This document shows positions 22,911-32,800 of a DNA stretch of 44,175 bases, one piece after another. Both the position numbers and the translations under genes were made by a program. The stretch spans positions 1 through 44,175 of IMG/VR virus record IMGVR_UViG_3300017971_000108; one strand, given 5' to 3'. The DNA is from a virus. Positions within the stretch are counted from its first letter, which is position 1, and each line of letters begins with the position of its first letter. The notes under the pieces are model-generated. The model was given only the letters and a program-made list of their open reading frames with translations. It was not told the origin of the DNA and ran no database searches.

Positions 22911-23885
22911 TCACTCTCCTCTCTCGGTCTTGATCGACCAGTAGTGACGCCCGCCACGGGTTTCCAGCTCCACCGTGTAGGTATCGGTTATCAGAACTCG
23001 AGACGTTCCATCTTCCGGCCAGGCGTCCGTCTCGTCGAGCATCTTCTTCACCGCAGTCCTCGAGGACTGGTATGCCTTGCCGTTCTCCTCGAGCGTGTCC
23101 ACCTCTCCGAGCATCGTGTCCAGATGATCGCTGCTCATCTTGATCGCGTCACCGAGGCCGGTGAGGCTCGCCGCGGTCGGGCAGATATGCGCCCAATCGC
23201 AGCGGGCGCAGTAGAGAGGATCGTAAGTCAGCGCCGGGGCCTGGCGGTTGAGGGTGAGGTATCCGTTGACGCGAGCGATGCGCCGATAGGCCACCGCAAG
23301 ATGCTCGTTGAACTCTTCCAGCTCGAGGACGATGAATTTCGGTTGCCCGGTGAGCTTGTTGATGAGCGCGAACAGGCCGATGTCGTCCTCGGCCTCGTGA
23401 ACGTAGAACGCGAGCTGATGCGGCCACTTCCGCATCCACGGGCGCGAGCTGGCGAGCATGTCCTCGATCGAGTTGACGCTCGACCAGGCGGCATCGTTCA
23501 GTCCCTTGATCTCGGCCAGGACCCCATGCCGCCGTTTCAGGGCTTCCGGTGCCAGGTCGTCGGCCTTGCGAATCCTGCCGTCACAGCGGCCCCGGATGTT
23601 TAGGTCCTCGTTGACGTAGAGGCGCTGTTCCTCGAGGATCTCGAACCCGGCAGCGCGGAGGCGGTCTTTCGCATACGCCTCATAGTGGTTGCCGAGATCG
23701 AAGATGCACATAAGGGCCTCGTCGGGCGTGGTCGCGTCCTGCCACCTCGCCCGCGTGGCCCACAGATAGAAGAGGCACGGGTGGCCGATGTTCGACGCCC
23801 AGGTGCCGCGTGGCTCCTCTGGCGCCCATCGTTCCTCCTCGAGCCTTTTGATCCACGACTCGCGGAGGTATTCAGCCAGAGACAT
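22911..23885 (-). CDS. Cas4/AddB-like PD-(D/E)XK nuclease with Fe-S cysteines
   Basis: The protein has 324 aa and starts at 23885, overlapping the upstream gene by 14 bases. Visible motifs in order are GHPCLFYLW (N-terminal Cys), FDLGNHYEAYAKDRLR (GxxxE helix), IRGRCDGRI (catalytic Asp), VLAEIKGLN (ExK) and CARCDWAHICP (C-terminal cysteines). One N-terminal and three C-terminal Cys match the Fe-S cluster layout of Cas4 and AddB-type nucleases. It probably resects double-strand ends for annealing-based recombination together with the next upstream gene product. The C-terminal 100 residues are a separate domain (SRTAVKKMLDETDAWPEDGT). Confidence 0.8.
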   Translation of the reverse strand: MSLAEYLRESWIKRLEEERWAPEEPRGTWASNIGHPCLFYLWATRARWQDATTPDEALMCIFDLGNHYEAYAKDRLRAAGFEILEEQRLYVNEDLNIRGRCDGRIRKADDLAPEALKRRHGVLAEIKGLNDAAWSSVNSIEDMLASSRPWMRKWPHQLAFYVHEAEDDIGLFALINKLTGQPKFIVLELEEFNEHLAVAYRRIARVNGYLTLNRQAPALTYDPLYCARCDWAHICPTAASLTGLGDAIKMSSDHLDTMLGEVDTLEENGKAYQSSRTAVKKMLDETDAWPEDGTSRVLITDTYTVELETRGGRHYWSIKTERGE

Positions 23886-24840
23886 CGGGCACCAGCTCTT
23901 CCGTGACGCCGATCAAGTCGAGGTTCGAGATCAACCGCCTGGCGCTCGGGTTGTCCTCGAGCAACCAGCGATAGCTCCCGTCCTTGTTCCACCAGGCCCC
24001 CGCCGCCTTGAGTGCGCTTTTCTTCTGCTCGAACCCTTCCATGTCCTTGTCGAGCTTCACGGCCAGAGTCGGGCGTTCGATCTTGAAGTCCTCGGCGGCC
24101 TGTTGCTGCTTCCGCGCCCCGGCGTACTTGTTGTCCTGGAACCCGATCGCCTTGTTCTTGATCCAGGCCACGTCAAGGCCCGCCACCTCGAGCCATCCCC
24201 ATTCCGGTTGCTCGAGGCCGATCGCCTTCCGAATCGCGCCGCCCGCCCAATTGGTCGCCGCGGCCTTGACCACATCGCCAGGGCACGGCTCGATTTTGCC
24301 GCCCTTGGTGAAGAACCCCTCGTTCGAGAACCGAGCACCTGTGACCTGGTGCCACAGCGGCGAGAACATCAGGCATCGCGCCCGACCGTGGAAGTAGGCA
24401 CCCCAAAACTCTTTTTGTGTGCCCTGGTTGTAGATGATGATTTCCGGGGTTTCGGAGCGTTGGAGATCGACGCGCATCGGGTCGCGCAGTTTCAGGGCTC
24501 CCGCGCCAGTGAGATACGGCGAAACGTCCTCGGGAGCGTCAGAGTCGCGCTTGTGAACGGTCCAGTCGTACCTGGTAGTCAGTGAGATCGCGTGAATCCG
24601 AAGATCCTGGATCATGTTGATTTTCTCTTTGACCAGCTCGTGCGCCTTGCGGAGTTGGTCGAGGGTGGGCAGATCGGAGATCCCGCCCTTGATGCCGACC
24701 TCGCGGAGCTTGATCGGCCCGGCCGGCACTATCCCCGAAGGCGTGTCGATGATGACCTCTGCCTCTTCGGGTTCCGGCTCGGCCTCGAGTCGTTCGAGGT
24801 CCACGTAGTCGTGGTCCTCCTGGATTTCGGGTTGTGCCAT
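23872..24840 (-). CDS. Recombination-associated protein, possible annealase partner
   Basis: The protein has 322 aa. The ATG at 24840 was chosen for AAAGGAGGAATG upstream. The body matches a phage family commonly found beside Cas4-like nucleases: YLTGAGALKLRDPMRV (about 95-110), then RFSNEGFFTKGGKIEPCPGD and VVKAAATNWAGGAIRKAIGL (about 180-215). The C-terminal part, KKSALKAAGAWWNKDGSYRW, looks like the small DUF5710-type module. A role as a single-strand annealing or recombination mediator is inferred from the neighbour; the protein has no RecT or Erf signature that can be read directly. Confidence 0.55.
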   Translation of the reverse strand: MAQPEIQEDHDYVDLERLEAEPEPEEAEVIIDTPSGIVPAGPIKLREVGIKGGISDLPTLDQLRKAHELVKEKINMIQDLRIHAISLTTRYDWTVHKRDSDAPEDVSPYLTGAGALKLRDPMRVDLQRSETPEIIIYNQGTQKEFWGAYFHGRARCLMFSPLWHQVTGARFSNEGFFTKGGKIEPCPGDVVKAAATNWAGGAIRKAIGLEQPEWGWLEVAGLDVAWIKNKAIGFQDNKYAGARKQQQAAEDFKIERPTLAVKLDKDMEGFEQKKSALKAAGAWWNKDGSYRWLLEDNPSARRLISNLDLIGVTEELVPDVSG

Positions 24841-24841
24841 T

Positions 24842-25081
24842 TCATTCCTCCTTTCGTGTTTGGTTGACAGCGACCAGCGCGAGCGGCGCGGGACCTGGCT
24901 TCTTCGAGCGTCGAGGGGAGAGCGTGAACTCTGCTCCACGCTGCCGGACGACCTCGCGCATGATCGCCTGGCAGAGCCGCTCGGTTCGGTTGAGAGCCTT
25001 CGCCAGCTCTTTTGCGGTCACGCCCCCGTGGCGAATCGCCAGGGCCGCCGCCATCGTCCCGTGCTTCTTGGAAAATCTCAT
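24842..25081 (-). CDS. Small HTH protein, first gene of the recombination operon
   Basis: The protein has 79 aa from the ATG at 25081, with AAAGGAGGTGCC upstream. The centre (AAALAIRHGGVTAKELAKAL, then NRTERLCQAIMREVVRQRG) has the spacing of a winged or tri-helical HTH. The C-terminus is basic and Pro-rich (SPRRSKKPGPAPLALVAV). As the first gene behind two direct repeats (25103-25133) it is a likely autoregulator. Confidence 0.6.
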   Translation of the reverse strand: MRFSKKHGTMAAALAIRHGGVTAKELAKALNRTERLCQAIMREVVRQRGAEFTLSPRRSKKPGPAPLALVAVNQTRKEE

Positions 25082-25102
25082 AGGCACCTCCTTTCGAGTT
25101 TT

Positions 25103-25133
25103 GGTTCGCAATTCTACCACGCGGTTCGCAATT
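25103..25133 (-). promoter_or_regulatory. Paired 11-bp direct repeats, candidate operator
   Basis: AATTGCGAACC occurs twice on the minus strand (25133-25123 and 25113-25103), 20 bases apart start to start, with TAGAAT between. A terminator lies just upstream and the HTH gene just downstream, so transcription of the recombination operon should begin here. A clear -35 is missing, which would suit an activated promoter. Confidence 0.55.
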
Positions 25134-25159
25134 AAAAAAGAGCCCCCCGCAGGAGGCTC
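25134..25159 (-). terminator. Rho-independent terminator after the lysis cassette
   Basis: On the minus strand GAGCCTCC-TGCG-GGGGGCTC forms an 8-bp stem (one G-U) with a 4-base loop and is followed by TTTTTT. It ends the leftward transcript from the virion and lysis genes. Confidence 0.92.
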
Positions 25160-25217
25160 AGAAAGGAGGTTCCCGTGGTGGGATGGCACACCCACCCGGT
25201 CGCCAGAAATGAGTATA

Positions 25218-25418
25218 TCAGTCGTTGTCGGGGATGCCGAACGCCTCGCGCACCTTCTTGCAGATCGGCAGCACGATCGCGTCATCGAGCGTGGTGCCCG
25301 ACTTCTCGACAGCGTTCTCGACGAAGTCGAGCAACGTGTCCGCGAACTCTTTGAGCTGATCTTCGCTCAGGAAGGTGAGCACCGCCTTCAAAAGCAACTC
25401 GATCAATGTCTGTTTCAT
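25218..25418 (-). CDS. Small conserved-type protein at the end of the lysis cassette
   Basis: The protein has 66 aa and starts at 25418 behind AGGAGGAAGCG. An amphipathic N-terminal helix (KQTLIELLLKAVLTFLSEDQ) precedes helical and acidic segments and the end DDAIVLPICKKVREAFGIPD. Similar small proteins are found near phage lysis genes, with no known role. The first 20 residues could insert in or lie on the membrane. Confidence 0.6.
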   Translation of the reverse strand: MKQTLIELLLKAVLTFLSEDQLKEFADTLLDFVENAVEKSGTTLDDAIVLPICKKVREAFGIPDND

Positions 25419-25606
25419 CGCTTCCTCCTATTCACGAGCCACCCTGCAAATTTGAGAAGTCTCTCGATCCTTCTCTGAGTGGCCTCTTTCATTCGCGTCA
25501 TGTAGCGGGGCCTCACCTGCCGGTTGTAGTGCCGCTCGAACGCCTCGCGGTACTCCTCGATCGTCAGGCGCTCATTCAATCTTCTTCGCGCTTTCCGTTC
25601 ACACAT
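25415..25606 (-). CDS. Small very basic protein
   Basis: The protein has 63 aa from the ATG at 25606 (GGAG about ten bases upstream); a longer frame to 25639 lacks a ribosome site. It has very many Arg residues (CERKARRRLNERLTIEEYRE, then RRIERLLKFAGWLVNRRKR). The C-terminal amphipathic helix with Trp could bind membrane or nucleic acid. It overlaps the secreted-protein gene upstream by about 30 bases. Confidence 0.5.
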   Translation of the reverse strand: MCERKARRRLNERLTIEEYREAFERHYNRQVRPRYMTRMKEATQRRIERLLKFAGWLVNRRKR

Positions 25607-26010
25607 CGCTCGATCTCTCCAGTTGTCGGCTCGCACCAACAGTCCATGAGCGGCGTTTCAGGAAACTCCGGGTCGTCGATCCACTTCGAGTACCAGCGAA
25701 TCCGGTTGGCGTGGGGTTGCATGTTCTTGGCCTCGAAGCGGAGCACGTCGGCCACGTCGGCCCACGGGATGATCTGCTCGTTCGAGACTGTCTCGCTTGA
25801 GTAATTCACGACGATGCGGACGATCGTTTCCTCTCGAGCACCGACCACGAAAAGCGAGCGAACCATCGGCGTACACTCGGACGCCTCGATGTAGCAGGGC
25901 GTTCCCCACGGGGTTTCGGTCGGCCCGCACTCCTCGTTACCTTCTTGGGCCGCAGCGACGCTACACAGACAGGCCACCGCCAGCAACGTCAGGGTCAGGA
26001 ATCGTTTCAT
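25576..26010 (-). CDS. Secreted cysteine-rich protein in the lysis cassette
   Basis: The protein has 144 aa and starts at 26010 behind AAAGGAGG. A clear signal peptide (KRFLTLTLLAVACLCSVAAA) is followed by a mature part with six Cys, suggesting three disulfides in the periplasm. The site AVAC near residue 14 is a weak lipobox, so a lipoprotein anchor is possible. Position after holin-like and peptidase genes allows an outer-membrane spanin-like role, but the length and fold are not typical. Confidence 0.55.
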   Translation of the reverse strand: MKRFLTLTLLAVACLCSVAAAQEGNEECGPTETPWGTPCYIEASECTPMVRSLFVVGAREETIVRIVVNYSSETVSNEQIIPWADVADVLRFEAKNMQPHANRIRWYSKWIDDPEFPETPLMDCWCEPTTGEIERCVNGKREED

Positions 26011-26455
26011 TTGAACCTCCTTTCAGTATCGCGGGGTCGATAAACACCTCGCAATGTACATGATTCTTCATGTGCCTGGAATAGCGGCGCGAGATGTTCT
26101 GTGCCAGGCCCACGATGTCGCCTGCGGTGACGAAGTCGCCTTCTGCCACCTGGGGAGACACGTAGAGGAGGCGCACGATAGCCTTTTTGTTGTGGGTGAT
26201 GATCTCGATGAGACGATAGCTGAGATCGTCGTCGTAACAGTGGCCGATGCGCTTGACTCTGCCGGTGACTGGCGACGGCACAGGCTCATCGACAAAGAAC
26301 TCGTAGTCGATGCCGTAGTGAGGCCGAAGGCCCCTCGAGGCTGCGAACTTCCCATCGCCCTCGCTGTCCGATCGGACCTTGCGGCCCGTCATATCAAACG
26401 ACACTTCATCCAGGGCTCGGCTCGTCAATGAAACGGCTTCGTTTCCCCTTGGCAT
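25961..26455 (-). CDS. M23-family peptidase (endolysin candidate)
   Basis: The protein has 164 aa. The ATG at 26455 has AAGGGAG upstream; the open frame before it overlaps the holin-like gene. LRPHYGIDYEFF gives the H-x3-D zinc ligands, and KNHVHCEVFIDP gives the H-x-H pair, the LytM/M23 signature. SPVTGRVKRIG and AEGDFVTAGDIVG fit the surrounding beta fold. It should cut peptide cross-links of peptidoglycan. There is no signal peptide, so it would depend on the holin-like protein encoded just upstream. Confidence 0.82.
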   Translation of the reverse strand: MPRGNEAVSLTSRALDEVSFDMTGRKVRSDSEGDGKFAASRGLRPHYGIDYEFFVDEPVPSPVTGRVKRIGHCYDDDLSYRLIEIITHNKKAIVRLLYVSPQVAEGDFVTAGDIVGLAQNISRRYSRHMKNHVHCEVFIDPAILKGGSNETIPDPDVAGGGLSV

Positions 26456-26840
26456 CGTCGTCTCCCTTCTTCTCTCCTGCTGGCGGCCTGGAAGCAATCC
26501 TTTCAAGAACGCGCAAAGACTTCTGCTGGAGGGTGACGGATTCCGATGTCTTGTCGATGATCTTTTGGAGTAGGGCATCTTGCATTTGACTCCTCTTCCA
26601 TTGTTCGACGCCGTCAATCGGCCCGCTTCTCTTTTCGATGAGAGCCACCTCGGCCTCGAGGCGCTCGATCGTTTGATTGAGCGAGTGGATTCTATTCGGA
26701 CAGTCGACAACGATTTTCTCCGATGACAGCTTTTGACCCGGCCATATCCGTTTCAGGAACTCGAAGAGCCCAAGGACCACACCGAACATCAGCGCGGCCG
26801 CGCCCGCTGTACCGGGGTCGATCCCCGATCCTTCTATCAT
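26406..26840 (-). CDS. Holin-like protein: one membrane helix plus coiled coil
   Basis: The protein has 144 aa and starts at 26840, overlapping the giant gene stop (ATGA). A single N-terminal membrane segment (AGAAALMFGVVLGLFEFLKR, about 11-30) is followed by a coiled coil (SLNQTIERLEAEVALIEKRS, then LLQKIIDKTSESVTLQQKSL) and a charged, Pro-containing tail. Topology and position before the M23 peptidase suggest a holin or an inner-membrane spanin. The end of the gene overlaps the peptidase start. Confidence 0.6.
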   Translation of the reverse strand: MIEGSGIDPGTAGAAALMFGVVLGLFEFLKRIWPGQKLSSEKIVVDCPNRIHSLNQTIERLEAEVALIEKRSGPIDGVEQWKRSQMQDALLQKIIDKTSESVTLQQKSLRVLERIASRPPAGEKKGDDDAKGKRSRFIDEPSPG

Positions 26841-29800
26841 TGCGTACTCCCTCCATAGACTTTCTCATACCAACGGATGCCCTCCTTGATCTCTTCGACC
26901 TCCTCGGGCGTCAGGGATTTGACGAACGCCTCTTTCTTGGCTTTCGACATCGACCCGAGCGGGTGCTGCCTGGCGATGCTCTGTGCGTATCCCTCGGCCT
27001 TCCCTCCAAGCTCAACGTACTTCTTCAACCAGGCGTCGGCGGCCTCTTGGTCGCCCCACATGAGAGCCTTCCGGTGGTAGTAAAGCGCATTGCCCCTTTC
27101 TGTGGGCGTGATTGACGGCATCTCGTCACCGAACTTCTTCTGCCACTTCACGACCAGGTCGCGGGCGTGCCAGTAGGCGGCCTCGCCGGGGTCGGTGCGG
27201 TAGAAGAGAACGGCGTCCATCAGATCGGTCAGGTTGCCGAGCGGCCCCGGAGCCTCAGACTTCGGGCGTTTCGGTATCGGCTTGCTCGTCAGTCGAGACA
27301 CCTTTCGCACCAGCCAGTCCATCGACACGGTGCGAGCCAGGTGCTCCATGCGGTTCCTGATCGGGCGCGTCCGCAGTTTCCAGGATTTGCCCTCCTCGAA
27401 GAAGCTCGGGAATGAACCGCGCCCGAGCACCAGCTCGAAGGTGGTTTTCGAGAACGGCTCCCACGACTGGATGAGGCGGTTGATCGGCGCTTTCCCGGCC
27501 TCGCTGATGATGTCGAGCGCGTCCTTTTTGCCCTTCACCCAATCCGCGATGTCCTGTGGGTAATCCTCGAGGCCGAACCACTCGAGCGCATCGGCCAGCG
27601 CCCCCTCGAACCTTACCGACCGGATCGTGCCGTCCGCACGGTGGCCGAGAATGAGGTGGAGCTGGCGACGGTTCTTGTTGATCTTCTTGTCCTCGTCCGG
27701 GAACATCAGGCGATTCCACAGCGCCACCGCGCCGTAGAGGATGTTGACCTTGAGCGCGAAGAGCGCCGCCTTCTTGGCGACCGCCCCGGCTCCGACCAAA
27801 CCGCCTCGAGCGCGGCCCCCGCCGCGGCCCTCGTGCGGGAGGTTCTTCATCAAGCGCACATAGCGCGGCGCGTTGATCTCGAGCCAGGAGTAAAACGGCA
27901 AAAGGTGACTGCGGAGCCATTGGCCGGCGGCTGAGATGTTGCCGTAGTCGCCCACCAGCTCGCGGGCGAGCTTCGCCGCCCTCTCGTTCACGTCCTCGAT
28001 CGCATCTATCTGCATCCGATTCGAGGCCGCATACACCTTGTCGCCCGCCGCAACACGCTCCTGGAAGTAGCGATAGGCGGCCAGGCGCAGGATGTTCTCG
28101 CGCCAGGTGGTGAGGTTCTTGATGCCGTGCCAGTACCCCTCTGCCGCCTTTTGGAAGGCGTTCGGGTTGTTGGTGTCGACCAGGGCCCGGAACGCGCCCG
28201 TCCTTTTGATGTCGGGAATCTCGTAGATGGTGAGGCCGGAATCGACCACACCGAGCTTCATGGCGTCCTGAATCTCCTTCGACACCGTGCGGCCCGCCCG
28301 GCCCTGGACCTGGTATTTCCAGAGATCGTCGGCGGCCTTTGCGAAGCCCTTCAATATCCGGGGGTCGTAGGCGAGCACGATGTCCAGGTCGCCGCTCATG
28401 TTGTTGAAGTTGTATTTGACGGCTCGCAGCGGGTTCAGGAGGACCCACTGTTTCCAGCTCGAGAGCAACCACCTCGCAACGTCCTCGACCTGGCCCTCGT
28501 CTCGAGGCCCCCAATTGTCGAGAGTCGCGGCCAGGCCCTCGGGGATGACCCACGTTTCTCGCGGGCCGCCGACGATGAGCATGTCGCGCACGTCCTCTTC
28601 CTGGAGGAGCTTTTCGCCAGCGAGGACCTGGTCGAGCACCTTGTCGCTGATCGTGTGGCCGAAGAAGAAGTGATGCCCTTCCTGCGGTTGCCAGGTGGTG
28701 ACTCCGGGGATGTCCTTCGCCAGCGTCCTCCAGGTGGCATACCGGCGTCCGAGGGTGCCTTTGATGAACTGCTCGCGCTCTCTGATGTTCTTGAAGATCG
28801 ACAGCGCCATGATCGGGCCTGGGTTCTCCTCGATGTCGGCGTCGGGTTGCGCGGCCAGCTCCGAAAGGAAGTGGAACCACTGAGGATGATCGAAGATGAA
28901 CGTGCCGCCGCCCTCGCCCTCGGATTCCTCCTCAGACCACGCGAGGTAGGCGTCTGCAAGCTCTTCGGTGAGATGCTCCCACCCCGGAACGAAGAGGCTG
29001 CGCTCGGCGGCCAGCTTGCCGAGGCGCTGTGTTGCTATGGCGATCCTCGAGCGGTAGTACCAGGTCGGGTGCTGCATCGGCTCCAGCTCCCAATGCTCGA
29101 GCGCCTCCGACCACGACAGGCCGAGGTCCTCGGCCCACTTCTGCTCGGCCAGGAGGTTGTTACGCTGCTTCGCCTGCTGTTTCAGCTCGGGCACGATGTC
29201 GTGAATCTCTTTCAGGCGCTCGAGGGTTTCGACCTTGGCGATCTGCGCCATCGCCTGAGCGAGATACTCGAACTCGGCCTCGTGATACGCCAGGTTGAAG
29301 TCGGAGCCGCCAGCACGTTTGCGCTGGAAGCTCTTTTTCCGCATGTGGACATCGACGCCCGCCGTGGCTCCGAGCGGGAACTGCGTTTTCGCGTTCAGGT
29401 GCTCGAGGACCTGGCGGTGGTAGTAGCGCGGATCGGACAGCACCTCTGGCCGCAGAATCCCGAGGTTAACGAGCTTCCGGGTGAGCTGCCTCTGGAGCGT
29501 CTGACGGCGCTGGACAGCGGCGAGCACGTCGGGGTTGTTCTCTACCAGGCCGCGAATCCTCGCATAGTCGGCCTCAATGTCGCGTTCCGGGTCGTAGGCT
29601 TCACCGAGCGATCGGTGGGAGTATCCGAACGGAAGCTCGGAGCGACCCTCGTACAGACCGTCCTCAACGTCCTTGATGATGTCTCCGAGCGCCAGGTAGT
29701 CGGTGAAGAGGATCATGCGCTCAGTGTCGAGGCCTTCGGTGATGTTGCGGATCATGTCGTAGGCGACCGCCCGCCCGAACTGCGGAGCGGCCCGGTACTG

Positions 29801-32800
29801 GCGCAGGATGTCGGTCGTGACCGCCATCGTGGCCGATTCGTCCGGGTTCAGATACTCGAATGAGCTGCGAAACGACCGCTTCAAATCGTTGGCCGCCTTG
29901 AGTGCTTTCTCCCTCGTCGTCTCTTCGATCGCCCCCCGCCTGGCTGCCGCTTTGCGTTCCTCGATTCCTGGGATCTGATGGCGCAACTCTGGCGGCACGA
30001 AGATCGGATCGAGCCTTGGAGCTCTACGTGCAGTAAACGGCTCGGCCAGGCGCGAAATGAGGCCGCCGAGCGGGTCGATCATGGCGTAGAAGTCGGTGGT
30101 GTTGTCGGTGAGATCGCCGTCGTCGTCGACGCCGCGCTCCCTCGGATTGGAAACGTCTGTGATGGTTTGCCCGGCGATGACCTTGTCGATGATCTTGGGG
30201 CCTTGCGCCGGATCGGTGGGCACGAAGAAACGGTTCTTGTACCCGCTCGGGCGCTCGAGCAACACGCCCATCTTCCGCAGCGGGTCGTTCCAGGCGTAGT
30301 CAGGGCCGATGATCTCGACGCGCTCTTCGCCGTGAACCATGCGCCTGGCGAACTTCCACCCATTCGCCAGCTCGACCTCGTAGTTGTCCTTGAGCACCTG
30401 GTCGAAAATCTGCTGCGCCGTCAGATCGACCTTCTTTTGGCCTGCCCCGAGCTTCTTGAGGGTCGGCCTCAGCGCGCCTTCGCGGATCATTCGGCCGAGA
30501 TGGACCCGGCCATCATCTGTTCTGATTCTGCGGATCTCGGTACGCAGGGTGTCCGGGAACCGATCCCATATCGGCAACAGAGCGCCAGTGACCAGGTGGA
30601 GATCCTGCTCGTCGAACTCTGGCACCTCTCGAGCTTGGGCGTTCCATGCCGCCTCGGCCTCTTTGCCGGTCAGCTCCTCCCAATTCTTTCCGAGAAATGC
30701 GTTCTGTGGGCGCAGGTGGCTCTTTCGATCTGGCCCCATCACGCGGTATTGAGCAAAGACGTTTCCGGTCCTTCTTTCGGTCGCCTGGCGCGAGGCGACA
30801 GCCGCCCACACCTTTTTGCTTTTCGCGTTTCTGAAAAATCGCGGGCCGCCCACCAGGCTCGTGACGTTCGGGACCTCGTCAAACGGGATCGCGTTGTTCC
30901 GCTTTTTGAAGATGATGTGGACGTAACGGCTCTGCGCCGCGCCCTCGTCGTACACGAGCTGCTCGTCCTCGACTCGAGCGCCATCGTGCAGGATCGTTTC
31001 GGTGCCGACATCGTAGGTGCCGCTGGCTTTCGCGTCGGCCACCGCCATCTCGTATTCAGACATGAACCCATCGAAAACGATGTTCTGCTGCTCGAGCGGC
31101 AGCGCCAGGACGCGATTCATAAACTTCGGCACGTCCGGCATTGAACCTTCGGCCCGCAGCCCGCCCTCTGGCGTCAGGAGGTTGAGGCCGGTGATGTCCA
31201 TGAACTCATCCAGGCCGATCGGCGCGTTCGGATCGCGGAGCGATCGGAAATAGGCGTTGAGCGCAGGTTGCGCCCAATCCGTCTCGAGGTTGTCCATCTC
31301 GGAGTAAAGCTCCTGACCCGATGCTTCCCTCGAGCCTTTGGTCAGAGCGCCGAGCTGCTGGAGCCGCCTGGCGACGGTGGATACGAACCGCTTCTCGCCC
31401 GCGAGGTTCGTCTCGGTGAGAATCCAGACGGGCGGTTGCGCCTGGCCCGAGCGGTGGGTGCGCCCGAGCGCCTGGATAGCCTGGTCGGCCCGCCATCCCG
31501 CCTCGAGCACGTAATGACGCCGAAGCGCCTGGTTCTTCGCCTCGAGCGAGGCGTGATAGCTGTGGCCGGTCCCGCCCGCGTCCATCGAGAACACGAGGAT
31601 CTTCTTTTTTCCAGCCATGAAGGCGTTGCGGTCGGCGGTCGCGTGGCGGGCGCTGCGCTTCTCGATGTGCCACCGTTTCTTGACCTCGTCGTAGACGCGC
31701 CGTTTCGAGCGCCCCGTGACCTCGGCCACGTTCTTCGGCCCGAAGTGATTGACGATCTGATCGAGCGGCAGCTCGGGCATCTTCATGCCGCCGAGCTTGT
31801 CGAGGAGCGCGTCTCGCAGCGCCACGGCCTCGGGGTCGAGCACCGCCTGGCCGGTGTCGGGGTCGAGCACCTCGCGGGTCTGCGTGTTGCCCTCCTCGTC
31901 CTCATACTCCTCGTACTTCTTCACGGGGAACGCAGACTCGAGGTAGTGCATCACAATGCCCATCGAGTCGATCTCGATGTCCTGGATCTCGTCCTGGCTG
32001 AGATTCTGCGCGAGCGCCCGATCGAGCGCGGCCTCGCCCGTGTGCTTCACCTGGATCACTGGAGAATGACCGGCCTCGAGGTCCCGCTCCATCGCCTTGA
32101 TGATGGTCGGGGCCTTCAACGAGGCCAGGAACGTATTGAAGAATCGCTGCTGATCGCCGTAGAACCTGGATTTTGCGCTTCGGGCCGCCTGGCTCGTGCG
32201 CTGATTTCCGTACTCGTCCTCTGTCACCTGGCCGGTGGCGAGAAGCGCCTTCTCGACGTTGTTGAAGATGATGCGCCACGCCTCGGCCACGGTGTCGTAC
32301 ATCTGCCGTTGCTCGGCGGTCAGCTCGTGGGTGAGGCGTTCGTACTCCACGTCGAGCACGAGGTTGCGGGCGATGTAGAGGCCGAGCCTCTTCATGTCCT
32401 GGGCGACGATCTCCATAGCGGAGAGGCCGCCTTTCACCATCTCGTTGACGAAGTCCTCCCTCGAGGCGAACGGTGTGCCAGGACCCCACAGGCCGAGTCG
32501 AGCACCGAAGGCCAGGTTGCGGATCTCGGTCGCGCCGGTTGCGGAGGCGTAGAGCACTCGAGCGTCCGGTACGGCGTTCTGGAGCTTCCACCCCGCCATG
32601 CCGCGTTTCGATGGCGGCCTGGTGCCGATGTTCATGCGCTCGGCCATCGAGTTGCCCATGAGGTGAGCTTCGTCAAACGCGATCACGCCGTCGAAGTCCT
32701 CACCGAGCCACTCGAGCACCTGGTCGAGCCGTGACACGTCGTTTTCGTCGCCCTTGCCCTGCCGGTTGCTCACCAGCGTCGCGTAGGTGAGGTAGAGGAT

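Noticed and set aside
21304-22944. 546-codon plus-strand frame, and similar ones at 28127-29863 and 6390-7847
   Set aside because: They mirror the codon pattern of the minus-strand genes and have no ribosome sites or domains.
25163-25478. Plus-strand start GTGGTG at 25175 behind a very good AGAAAGGAGG site
   Set aside because: The frame runs antisense into the lysis-cassette genes and turns Arg/Cys/Ser-rich as a shadow does. The site may be a chance or regulatory remnant.
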